Below, piece by piece: positions 36,101 to 48,900 of a stretch of 64,000 nucleotides of DNA (within the stretch, counting starts at the first letter, position 1; each line of letters begins with the position of its first letter). The stretch covers positions 6,421,206-6,485,205 of the forward strand of contig NC_059396.1 in the NCBI RefSeq assembly GCF_905220565.1, written 5' to 3'. Below the pieces are notes generated by a model that made no database searches, had not been told where the DNA came from, and was given only the letters and a program-made list of their open reading frames with translations. The position numbers were made by a program, and so were the translations under genes. The DNA is from Melitaea cinxia (lineage: Eukaryota > Arthropoda > Insecta > Lepidoptera > Nymphalidae).

Positions 36101-39100
36101 CTAGCTGATCTAGCGAACTTCGTTCCGCAATTTTTTTCTTAAATTTAATAGTTGCATACGTTAAAATAAAATATAGTTTATTTTTCAAGTTGGATCAAAC
36201 TGCACATGGTGTGCAAATTTGATTCAAATTGATAGCTTAGGAGTCCATCGCGGACAAACAACGTGACGCGTAATATATATATTATTTATAAAATACTCGT
36301 GTCACAATGTTAGTTAAAATACTCCTCCGAAACGGAGGAGGGGGTTAATTAAGGGGTTAATAACATTTGTGGCAAAACAATGTTTGCGGGGTCAGCTAGT
36401 ATATTTATATATATTGAGATGATATCAGTTTAAATTAGTTTACATTTTGGGTTATAATTTCACTAACATGACAAAACGACACTCACCACTTCCCATATTC
36501 CAAGTTAACATGATGTAACCCTTCACGAAGGTTAGAGCAATGTGCTGACTTCTGGAGTCGTGTCTGCCATTTTGCCCAATGTACGCCAACAGAGCTATTT
36601 GATCCATGTCCGCAGTTTGAAAGCGAAGACGCAGGTCAAATCGATCAGAGTTTATAGCGGTAGAAGCTAGAGGGTACGTTACGTACGTAGATATGCCTGA
36701 TGATATTGGTGATAATGATGGACGAGTAATTTCAACATCTACAACCATAAGAAATTATATTTGAAAAATGCTTTCGGGTAAGCGTATACGAACATTATTA
36801 ATATCCTGTCCGCGGACAAAATATTTATGACAACTAAAACTACAAAGTTCATCTATTTGCATATAAAAGTATCACACATACTCGTATATATATTACAAAA
36901 TTAAAAAGTAGTTAGTTATATGATTCATAAATGGCAGTATATATATAGTGTACGCAATATGTACAAATGTTCCTCTCCAAAAGTATTAATCGTAAAATGT
37001 AGTTGTATATGCAACTCTCATCAGGTAAACTCTATCTCTGTAGGTATGATCACTTCTAGATACTAGTAGTTTTTTTTAAGTGTTAAATTGTAAAATATTT
37101 TTAAAATGTCCCAATTTTCTGATATATTATAGGTATATACTTACTATACTCGCAAAATATTCCATGTTTGCCAAAAGGACATACGCATAAGAAACCACTT
37201 CCTGGATGTCGAACACAGCTGCCACCGGACTGGCAGGGATTATGTTCACATACAGATTGGTTGCAATGATCTCCCATCCAACTGAAAAGACAATCGTTTT
37301 ATACTAATACTTGTTGTACGTCATTGTTAAATATAATAATAATAATATACTCTTTACTGTACACAACAAGAATCAAAACAATAACGTATATTACAAATAA
37401 AGATCAGTGCACAATGGCGGTCTTTTTGTATTGGCGGTCTGATTTCTTCCAGACAACATTTGGGATATAGGAAATGGTATAATGATTACCTAGGCTAGGA
37501 CAATTTCAATTAGCGAGTAAAAATACACATACATATATAACATAATAAATACATACATAATATATATTACATTTATATTTTATATACATATATATATTGT
37601 TAGATGTTTGAGGAAAGGTCATCGTAGAAGGAATGACGCACGTGCGCTGTGCGCGCTTCAGTGATTCTGGTTCTAGACGCCGAAAGTATCATTCTACGCA
37701 CATCAAACGACATATATCCCCTAATAACGTGTTACTCGAACAAATGAATTAAATTTTCAGTCGTTTAACTGTATTGGAGGGGCAACGCCGCTCCTCACAG
37801 CCGCGGCCATACGAGCCGAGCGCTGGTGCGTCTGCGCTAACGCCACTACGGCTGCGACCTGTGACCGCAACTGTAGCTGAGTATCAGAGGTCGGCGGTGG
37901 AAGGCCGAGAGTCTGCTGTGCCATCTTCACTGGGGTGTCGCGCGAGTGCCATTACGGACCGTGACGCCAGCGGGACTGATCGTATTATCGATGCGATACG
38001 TTCAATCAACACAAAGATATGATATGACTAGTCCGTTGGCGCAGTTTGTAGTGACCCTGCTTTCTGCTCCGAGGGTTGTGGGTTCGATTCCCACCCCGAG
38101 TCTAGGTGTAATATAGATATTTATTTATATATATATGTATTATTTATAAGTATGTTTATCGAAAAAAAAAATATGTAGCTATATACCAGTCGGCTGTTAC
38201 CTATAACACAAGAATTAAGTTGCTTACTTTAGGAACAGACGACCGTGTGTGTATTGTGTAAATAAAAAAAAAGATGAGATCTAACCAATCTTATTACATA
38301 TATAATTTCGATCCTAGTATCCACGATATAGACACCTGGTGTGAGGAAGTTGACTCTGCTAAGAGTACAAACTATTGGAACGACAATGAGTGTCTGTTTC
38401 GCATCGGTAACTGTCTAAAAGGGGATGCTAGGACTTGGCTCAATGAATATACTACTATTACTAACGATCGTAGTTGGAGCAATTTTAAGAAAGAGTTTAA
38501 GCCGTTGTGTCCTAGGAAACCGGATATTGATTTATGTTCGCCGGTCCTTATTAAAGTTATGCATAGTTAGGGGGTTGAGTGATGAACTTATTTCAGCGAC
38601 AGTCATACGGGGCATTACGGATCCGCAATTCCTTCGGATACAAATGCCAAGTTAATGCCAAATGAGCTTGTAGAATTCTTCTCTATTTGTGTCAACTCCT
38701 CAACGATTAATAAGAAATCTAGCGATAGCACTCCTAATAGCCGTTTTTCTAATTTAAATCATGATGCAAACTATCGTAGACGTAAATTTGAGGAAGGCAA
38801 ATATTTTTTTGTGACCAACGTGGTCATACAGTTTCATTGTTTTAAGAAGTCTAAAATCATTTCTAGTAAAATCAACAACGATGAAAGCAATAAGAAGGAT
38901 AGTTCTTCTCTGAGTTTAAATAAATACGAACCTGGCACTTTCCGCAAAAAATGGGCTATAAAATTGAAACTTGTTTTGCAAGACTTAAATATGATTCTCG
39001 TAACACGAATAATGTTAACTTCTGCCAGGAAAACTGCCATAATTCTTACCGATATTCTTAAAGATAGCGGTTCAAGTATATCCTTGATTTCTTCATCGTT

Positions 39101-42100
39101 GCTGAGATATTTCAAATGTGCGCGTAAGCCAGCTTTCAGAGTTTTAAGAGGTATAGGTGGAAATTGAGTCAACTTATTTTGTCAAGAGTTTAATGAAATA
39201 ACTTTAGAGGTGGACTGCCGAACCGTCCGTCATGGAGCCTCGCGGCTGCTGCCGACTATATAATTATATAATTAAATAAACATAACAGACATTTTATTTG
39301 ATACCACTCGTACTATTAATTTATTTATGAAATGTCTCATTATCATCATATATATTAATACGCAAAGGTTAAGATGTTTGCCTCCCTTAAAAAAAAAAAC
39401 TTACAATTACTACACATAAATTATATATATTAATTTTTAGATAATTGCTTTTGTAAATTAATTAATTATTAAAATTATTTAGTGCGAATTATTTGCACTG
39501 ATATTGCTAGTTTAAAATAATACTCTTAGGATTACCCATTAGCGCAGGAACAAGCGAAGCTGTCACCTCGGTCGCTGCACGTGCCTCCGTTCAGGCATGG
39601 AGATGAAAGGCAGGACAGAGACGAACATTCAGTCACTTCGGCTGCGTCGGAGGCGTCGCCAAATATATCGCGCTTTTCACCGTTGACCTAAATCATTAAT
39701 TAAAAATATTTTATTTATTTATTATTATTTATGGTATTTATTATTATGTTGTGTTATTTATTTATTATTAATTATTAAAAACAGACTACGAGCTCTTTAA
39801 AACATCGACTTAAAATAATGGGATCAGATATTTTCGTCGGAGCGCTGCGCAGATGATTTTAATATAACTCCTTAAAAATAGCATTAGTAAAGCATGAAAA
39901 AGTTTGTAGAGTTTCGCAGAGGTACCGCCAAAAGCACAAGATATAATACTAGCGACCCGCCCCGGCTTCGCACGGTTGAAAAAACTATCAGTGTTTCTCT
40001 ACTATATCATGCATGTATTATACATATAAACCTTCCTCTGGAATCACTCTATTTACTAAAGAAAACTGCATCTAAATCCTATGCGTAGTTAGTAGACAGT
40101 GGTAAGCAACTTTGTTTTATACGATGTAATGATTTACAATTAAATCCTTTATACATCCAACGAATGCTTTGTCCTCTGAATTGTTAGTGTATGGCACATT
40201 TCCAAAGAATATAACAGTGTTTTTGTCGAGAGATGTGATTCTAGCGACTTGTCCTCCGCTCATAGCCACGGTGTCGTTGAGACGTAGAGTACCGTTGCAG
40301 TGGTTTTCCTTCAAATATAGATCCAACCTGAAAATATTAACTTTGAAAGTTATACGGAAATTTTAGCAATTCTTCTATCACTTCATATAGTCCACTTTTT
40401 TTGAAAAAATACCTTGTTTCAATCTTCATGAGATATCCTTTATTAACATAAGTTTTTAGTTCACTCAATAACATTGTTTGGTAACCGCAGGAAAATTCGA
40501 ACTTCAATAAACCAGAGTTCATAAAAAGCTTCATATAAGCCCCTTTTACTATGTCTACGTGCATTATTTGCCCATCAGTTATGAGAGTTTTCGCGTTGAA
40601 TTGTATTGCTATCGAAGTAGAGTTCTGAACTTGATGTGAAATAAATGAAATTCCATCGAATGCAGCTGATGTTATAACAATTTCTTCTTCGCAAAAGCGG
40701 CCGCCATAATTAAAAAAACAGTGACACTAAAATAATAGAAAAAATAGATTATAGTGTAATAACCTAAACATTAAGTAGCACGTTACTTTTAATACTCACT
40801 CTTACACCGTGTAAACCATTGATGCATGTTCCGTGATTATTGCAAAGAAAATCTGTACATTCTGAGTGTATTGTTGGATAAGTCTGTGTTGTATCAAGTC
40901 CAGGGGTAGTTTCCATTGCCTCGGTCGACGAAACTGTAGATGTGACGTAATTTGTAACGTCTACGGGAATGTCTGTAAACATTTTGTCTGTGTGCACGTC
41001 ATCTTCTGGAGAAGATGTAACTGTGTCGATTTCTGCTGATAATGTCGTTTCACTTGACGGTTTTGTTGTTGTTTCAGTTAATGTTTTCGTTGTTGTTTCA
41101 GTTTCAGTGGTTTTTACAGTTGGTGTTGTCATCGTCGGGACCGATGTAGTTGTTTCTTCAAGGAGCAACGTCGACTCTGTTGTAGGTCTAGGTATTATTA
41201 CTATACTGCTACTTGTATCAGTGGGTAAAACCGTTGGGGTATCAGGTGGTAAATTCATTGTCGATGCATTATATTTTACGCATGATTCGACACACTCTGT
41301 TGTGGTTTCAGTTTTAGAATTGTCTATTTCTAAAGTCTCTTGAGTTATCAATGATGTTAGTGTCTCTGTAGTTAAATTAATTTTAGTTGTAGTTTCTGTT
41401 TCCACCGTAGGAATGCCTGTTGTTGTTGTAATTATATCTGTTTCGTCAGTTTTAGACATATTTGTTATAGTACTAATTTCCGTAGAAATTGTTTCTGCTG
41501 TAATGGGTACAGATGTAATTACAGTAGATGTTTCACTAGAAGTAATCAAAGTAGAACTTTTAGGGATTGTCACAACGCTGGTACTAGTGCTCGTGTTGTT
41601 TTTAGTATAGTCAGTGGTCGTAATACTGCCTACGGTGGTAGAATCCGTATATAATGTCATAAACTTAGTAGTTCTATTATATTCTGGCTGTAAAGTGGGG
41701 CTCACATATTCGCAGTCGTAGCTATCATCGTCGAGAATGAGACATTCGCATAAAGCTCCAGTAAGTTTTGGCGGACAGGAGCATGTGAAATTGTCAACGC
41801 CGTCAATGCAAGTTCCACCATTCATACATCTGAATTAAAAATCATAAGATGTTTCAATTTAAGCAGTTTACAGATTTTGAGATGTCAAATAGAATCTCGA
41901 AACTTATATGAAAACAATAAGAATTTGTATTAAGGAAATAGAAATTTTCTACCTAGGTCCCAAGAGACATTCATCGTATTGCAGCTCACATCTTTCTCCG
42001 TGATAATCAGGGACGCAGTAGCATATCCTGACACCATCTTCAACTACGCATAAGGCGTTATTGCTACATGACTCCTCGTCGCAAAACTCTATTTGGACTT

Positions 42101-45100
42101 CACAATCTTTTCCGGTATAACCTAAAAGTGGTATACAAAATGAAAATTAAGTAGATTAGGTATTAACAACTGAATAAATAATAAATGTGTTGTATAATAT
42201 TATTCTTCCGTATTTCTAAAATGTTAACGGAAGCCTGTTAGAGAATTTTTAAAAAGAGAGTCTAATAGTAACACGAAAAACTAATATTGTTTACTGAATG
42301 ACTGCATAATGAATAACATTTTATGTATCATTAATGATTTATTGAAAATAAGTAGTAAACCATTTTTACCGTAAGCACATGCGCACATATAATCTGCATG
42401 TGCATCAATACATATACCACCATTTTTACAAGGATCTGATTGACATTCATCAATCTGCTCATTGCATTTTGTACCCGTCCAACCTAAAAATTATGGTTAT
42501 ATTAATTTTTATTTTATTTATTTTTATTTTTTTTTTAAATTCAGAAAACCAACAGCTTCTTATAGACTATTCTTATCATAAAGCATATAACAAATAATAT
42601 AGCCATTAACAGATTTTCCTAAAGTTAAAAATTGGTATTAAACAACAGTCGCAATCAGTCCATTCTAATACACAAAAAATGCTTATAAGAGAATTTTGAT
42701 GTTGAGATACAGTTAACTAACACTTAACAATACACATATATAAATAACATAGTAAAAGAGGCATATATAATATATAGCTATATATATATATATATATATC
42801 TACACATCATACATATACAGATATATAATATATACTTATACATAGTTTATACATTGTTGTGTGGCTGTGTGGCTACGGCACTAAAGAATTTAGCCACCCC
42901 CTCTCTTCCCGTGGGTGTCGTAAGAGGCGACTAAGGGATAACAAGGTTCCACAAACACCTTGGAACTTAAAAAGCCGACCGATGGCGGGATAACCATCCA
43001 ACTGCTGGCTTTGAAATACTCAGGCCGAAGACGGGCAGCAGCGTCTTCGGTGCGACAAAGCCAGTACTGCGGTCACCAACCCGCCTGCCCAGCGTGGTGA
43101 CTATGGGCAAAACACATGAGTTCACGTTATTTTTGGCGTAAACTTGTGGAGGCCTATGTCCAGCAGTGGACTGTATAGGCTGTAATGATGATACATTGTT
43201 ACGGTGACTCAGATAGTATTTTTATTATATTGGTTTTGAATATCCTTTTAGACTTTGTGAAGATGTCGACGTTTTTAAAATAGTGTTATACGTATGAGGG
43301 AGTCTCAGTAACAGGGAGTTTTTTAAATAATTCGAATAATGTTGAGGAATTTCTAACATAGATGTATTACGGGTACGATATTTAGGAACTCGGAAACCTA
43401 TTTTAGATATTAGGTGTGGGCAATCAAGCTTACTATTTATTATGTCATAGAGCAGACCCATATCCAAAAGAATAAGTCTCTGCTCCAACGAAAGCATTCA
43501 TGTTCCGCGCAACCATCTTCATAACTATCACAAAATTTACGACACCGAAAGTTTAAATGTTTTATGATTTTTTTTTTGTATATGTTCTGGCGGTTCTGAT
43601 AAATGCGGTATAGCAAAATAAACACACTTAATAGCTGATATATTTGTAAACGGTTTACACACGCGAAGAACAAATTCCAGGTAAAAACCTGTAAATAACT
43701 AAAAACTGTAACATATAAAAATATGTTTTCATTACTATATTTTCTATATGATTTGATAGTATCATTTTTTGATCAAAGTAGACCCCCAAATCTCTTAAAC
43801 TTTTTTTTCTGTTAATTTGTTCGCCATTAAAATGATAACTATATAGAATAGGCTTTGGTTTCCGCGTGAATGAGATGCATTCACACTTGCCAGCGTTGAC
43901 TGTTATATTATTATCTGCATAAAAGTTATATAAATTATTAAGGTTGCATTGCAACGATAAACAATTCTGTATGGTATTAATAACATAAAAAATCTTTTTG
44001 TCATCAGCGTACATAAGATAGTTACATTGCTTCAAACTTGAACCAATACCATACAAGTATGCATTGTAGAATAGTGGTCCTAAATGTGAGCCTTGTGGAA
44101 CACCTGTCGAAATTTTGACCTAATTTGAGCGATATCCAGCCATGACTACCGCCTGAGAACGATTAGTCAAATATGACTTTACCCACCGAAGTAAGTTCCC
44201 GTGGATACCCAGAATTTGTAATTTATATAACAGGATCACGTGATCCACGCGATCAAAAGCCAATAATATGTATACAAAGTTTACGTGTGCAAAAACCACA
44301 CCTATTACGAGTATCAATGATATTTTTTTAATGTACTGTAGTTCTGTTGTTAATTTGAATGTATTTTTATTTTAGCTGCGTCTTTCAAGTTTACCTGCCA
44401 AACACTTGCAATAAAACTTAAATCCTGGACCTTCCACACATTCGCCACCGTTGTAACATCTTACTTCTTCTGTGGAGTTGCACATAGCGACGTCCAGCTC
44501 ACAATGTTCACCAGAAAAACCAGGTATACAGTGACAGATATATTCGTTGGTCATATCGATACATGTACCATTATTTAGGCAAGGGTTAGATTCACATTCG
44601 TTGAAGTTGGTTTCGCAGTTGTCTCCTTTAATGTAAGAAAATACAATTAACGCATTAAATAATATTTCGTAAACAGCAATCAGAAGAAAATTGAAAAATT
44701 GAGAAGTTTTTAAGCTTCCACGGTTTCACGGTTGAAAATCCATAAATAAATAATAAATAATAAATAAATAAAATCTATACAATACACACACGGTCGTCTG
44801 TTCCTAAAGTAAGCAACTTAATGCTTGTGTTATAGGTTACAGCCGACTGGTATATAGCTATATATATTTTTTTTCGATAAACATAATTATAAATAATACA
44901 TATGTAAATATATAAATAAATATTTATATTACACCCAGACTCGGGGTGGGAATCGAACCCACAACCTTCGGAGCAGAAAGTAGGGTCACTACAAACTGCG
45001 CCAACGGGCTAGAATAAAATTTCATAGACGTTTTAGGTGCTACGGCCATGAGAGTCACCGCGCGTTAAAGAGTTTTAAATAACAAGCACGGTAAGTCTCG

Positions 45101-45875
45101 TAGAATCTAATGTAGTCACTTATAGGTATAATTAAATAATACGAAAATTACGTAAAAAAAATTTTATAAAAATACACGAATTAGGGATAAGCATTTTCAA
45201 ATTTATAAAAAAATAGTCTTCCGCCTTCGGCTTCCCCCGCAATTGCACAATTTCGACTTCGTTGTAATGTATGTACCTCAGATGACTCAGTAACAATGCA
45301 ACATTCTACTGCTGAAAGAATTTTCTTAATCAGTCCAGTAGTTCTTGAATTACCAATACTTATCAACCAACAAATAATCAAATCTTTTTTCTTTGTATGT
45401 CAGTATAAAAAAAAAAGATTTTTAAACGATATAAAAAAAAACCGGCCAAGTGCTAGTCGGACCACGAGCACCGAGGGTCCCGTACAAACAAAATTATTAA
45501 AAGATTTTTTTTTTATATGATGTAACTAACAATTTATGCTTTTCGCAATTTTTCTTTTATCTGTGCTATAAAACGTTGCTTCGCATCAAATTTCAAGATT
45601 TTGAGTTCACGGAAAGTAAGTATCCTGTAGGTTTTGATTTCCTTGCGAGTGTCGAAAATTTGCAGCATAAACGGCTTTATATTTTGACTGCGTTGGCCTA
45701 GAAGTTTGATTTTTTCACAGCTCCAAGGGACAGTAGACGTGAGTATTTGATATGAATTTCAGCTTGATACCTCGACGCGTTCTTGAGAAAAATGGTCTTG
45801 AAAGACAGATGAACAAGAAACCTAATGATCCTAGAAGGTTGCCGTTTTTACCTTTTGAGGTTAGTGAGGAATTCT

Positions 45876-45909
<34 letters not shown>

Positions 45910-48900
45910 AGAAATATATATATATATATAATCGGACTCTCGGAAACGGCTCCAACGATTTTCATGAAATTTAGTATGTAGGGAGGATTTTGGAGGAGAT
46001 AATTCGATCTAGCTAGGATTCATTTTTAGAAAACATCGTTTTATCCCTGTTTTTAGGCAATGAAAAAAATGGCTACAATATCGTTAGAATACAAAGAAGA
46101 ATAGAATAGAACGAATAGAAATTTCGCACTTGTCAATAAAGTTGTAATAGCTCAGGTGGGAAATTGACTGAGTGTACATGTCATAATAACTTCTCCCAAT
46201 TATTTTATTTATTTTTGATAAATTTTGTATATTTAAAATAACTAGCTTAGTTTAAATAAGTAGTAATTTACTCGAAGTGCCAAATTTGTAATAAGTATTC
46301 ATAAAAGGAATACCCAAAAGATAAATTGTGTTCGTCGGCTGTCATCGTACAGGTAACGAACTCGAGATTTAAATTGTATCTTTGTCATTGTAATTTCTTT
46401 CCTTGATCTTTTCATAGATTGTTGAGTATAATACATTGTCCACACAACCTGTACATACGTTAGAGATTGTTACATTTATCTAAATTCTTAAACATAAAAA
46501 ATAAAAATGATGACTCGTGGATCCAAGGCGCGCCAGGCGGAGGAACAACTCCAGCTGGCGCTCCAGGAGCTAAAGACATACAGGGTACAGTGTGAGCAAT
46601 TACTAAGGGAGAGAGACGAAAATGAGAAGGAGTTGGAGAAGATTTTCAAAAAAAATACAGAATTAAAAAAACAAATGTCACAAATGTATACTGAATATAC
46701 TAATGTAAAAAATGAAAATGAAAATCTTCTCAAAATAGTCAATGGGTTTGACCAGTGCAGAGATGAGTATGAGGAAACCCTCAAATTCAACAGTGAATTG
46801 AAACATCAGCTGCATGAGGCAAATAAACAAGTTATTCAGCTTAAAAATATAAACCACAGTCTAACAGCCTCTCAAACCCAGTGTCTATACAATGAATTGG
46901 TTGAAAACGCACCAAACTTAGTGTCTTCTGTCTCAAACTTGAAAAATAATATTAGTGTAATAGATTTAACCAGTGATGACTCGAACACTACCATCCCTAT
47001 GCCAAGTAAAAATAAATTAAAAAAATATATCAAAATTAATAAACTCATCAAAAAATGTCACAAATTCTTAAAAACAAAAAATATTTATAAAAAGTATAAT
47101 AATATTTGTAAAGAGAAAATAGAAATTAAAACAAAAATGATATCATACTGTCAAGAAATTAATATATTAAAAAAAGACTATGAGGCGGATGTTAGCTCAC
47201 TGCAGTCTGAGATTGGAAATTTAAAGCATAGTTTAGAAATATTAACATCTAAATACAGTACTGCTCAGAAAGAAATTGCTGAACACATATCTGCCATGGA
47301 TGACCTGGTGAAACTTGGCAACAATAACCTCGAGCGTTTTGACTCTTTTATTAATTATCATAATTGCGAATGCCACATTTCAGCCTCCGGTCCAACAGGG
47401 CAGATAGATACTAGCTTAACTAGTGAATCCCTTACTCGGCCTGCGGGGACTCACACCGACCCCAAATATTATAATGTACAACTACCTGTACATTCCATAT
47501 CTATTCCTGAGGAAAAAAATAAAATAAAAATTTACAGTGATGAGTTAGGAAAAGGTATGGGAGTATTATTGAGTGATTTTTGTGTGGGCCAGCGAGTAAT
47601 CAATCATTGCATGCCCGGAGCCACTTATAATCAAATAGTAAATAGCATTTTGAGTGAGGCTCACTGTCCCAACACAACTATTATTTTATTAATTGGGAGA
47701 AGGGGTAATGTAAACAAACACCTAATGGAAAACATTTTAAATAGATTGAATCAGTTAAATATAAATAAAATTTTATTGTTTACACTACCTTATTTAGCTA
47801 AATTGCCACAGGAAAATAGGTTAAGATATGACATTAATAATCTAATGCACACAATAACTACTTGTAAGTATTTAAATGTAAATATTAAAAAAAGTAACAA
47901 AATTGATGTTATTGACATAAATAATTTATGGAACAATAATAATTATATGTTGACATATAGTAGGCTGAGCCTACCATTTTTCTTTAAACGACAGATAGCA
48001 TCTGTGCTATCATATTATATACAAACAGACATAGCCAATAATCTGGTTACTTTGATATCTGCTCATATTGAGCAAAACTGTAATGTGACATTTTCTGACG
48101 TGGAATCCGTTCCAAATAATAATTTAAATTAATTATTAAGACAACAGAGGAAACCTCTAGCATATTAATAATCCATGACATTAAATCAGATAAATGTCAT
48201 AATAATTTGGTAAGGAAAGCCCACAGTTGTAAAAATTTATATACTGTAAACCTGGTGCACCAAAATATACAGGGCATGCTAGGTAAAGATCTTGAACTGG
48301 AGTTATTTATGAATGGTGAAAATATCAATATTTTATGTTTAACAGAACACTGGCTCTCTATTTCCCAGTCCATATTTAACTTCAGCGGTCACCAGGTAGC
48401 TAGTATGTTCAACAGAGAAAAAGCTATACGCGGTGGCTCTTTAATAATTGTAAGTAAACTTTTTAAATATAAAGAACGTAAAGACATTGTGAGCCTCTCT
48501 GTTGAGCAAACTATTGAATTAGCCTGCGTAGAGCTTGAGCACTTCATTGTTGTATGCGTATACAGACCTCCTAGTGGGTTATATGAGTACTTTGAGAAAG
48601 TATTGGAAGAAGTTTTGTTAAAATCAAATAATTCTAATAAGGCTATTGTTGTATGTGGGGATTTTAATATTGATTTATTAGATAATTCTAATATAAGTCT
48701 GAGATTTAAGTCTATGCTTCTATCATATAACCTACATAACTTATTTACTGAACCCACTAGAATCACTGCTACTAGTGCTACATGTATTGACAACATATTT
48801 ACAAACTGTAAACCTTATTCTAAAGCTATTATTAATAAGTTAAGCTCAGACCATTGTGGCCAGTTAGCTTCCTTTTCTTATTCTTTAAATGTCAACAAAA

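Noticed and set aside
37598..37760. Left LTR of the gypsy element
   Set aside because: A TGTT start and promoter-like composition are present, but no second copy exists near 39170-39700, so an LTR cannot be shown.
38028..38110. tRNA gene
   Set aside because: A and B boxes are present but no acceptor stem pairs, and the sequence continues into a SINE body with an A-rich tail. The same holds for 392-608 and 44762-45012.
40969..41343. Plus-strand Val/Ser-rich frames opposite the eys mucin region
   Set aside because: Complement of Thr codons (ACA, ACT) gives Val/Ser/Cys codons. Pure composition artefact.
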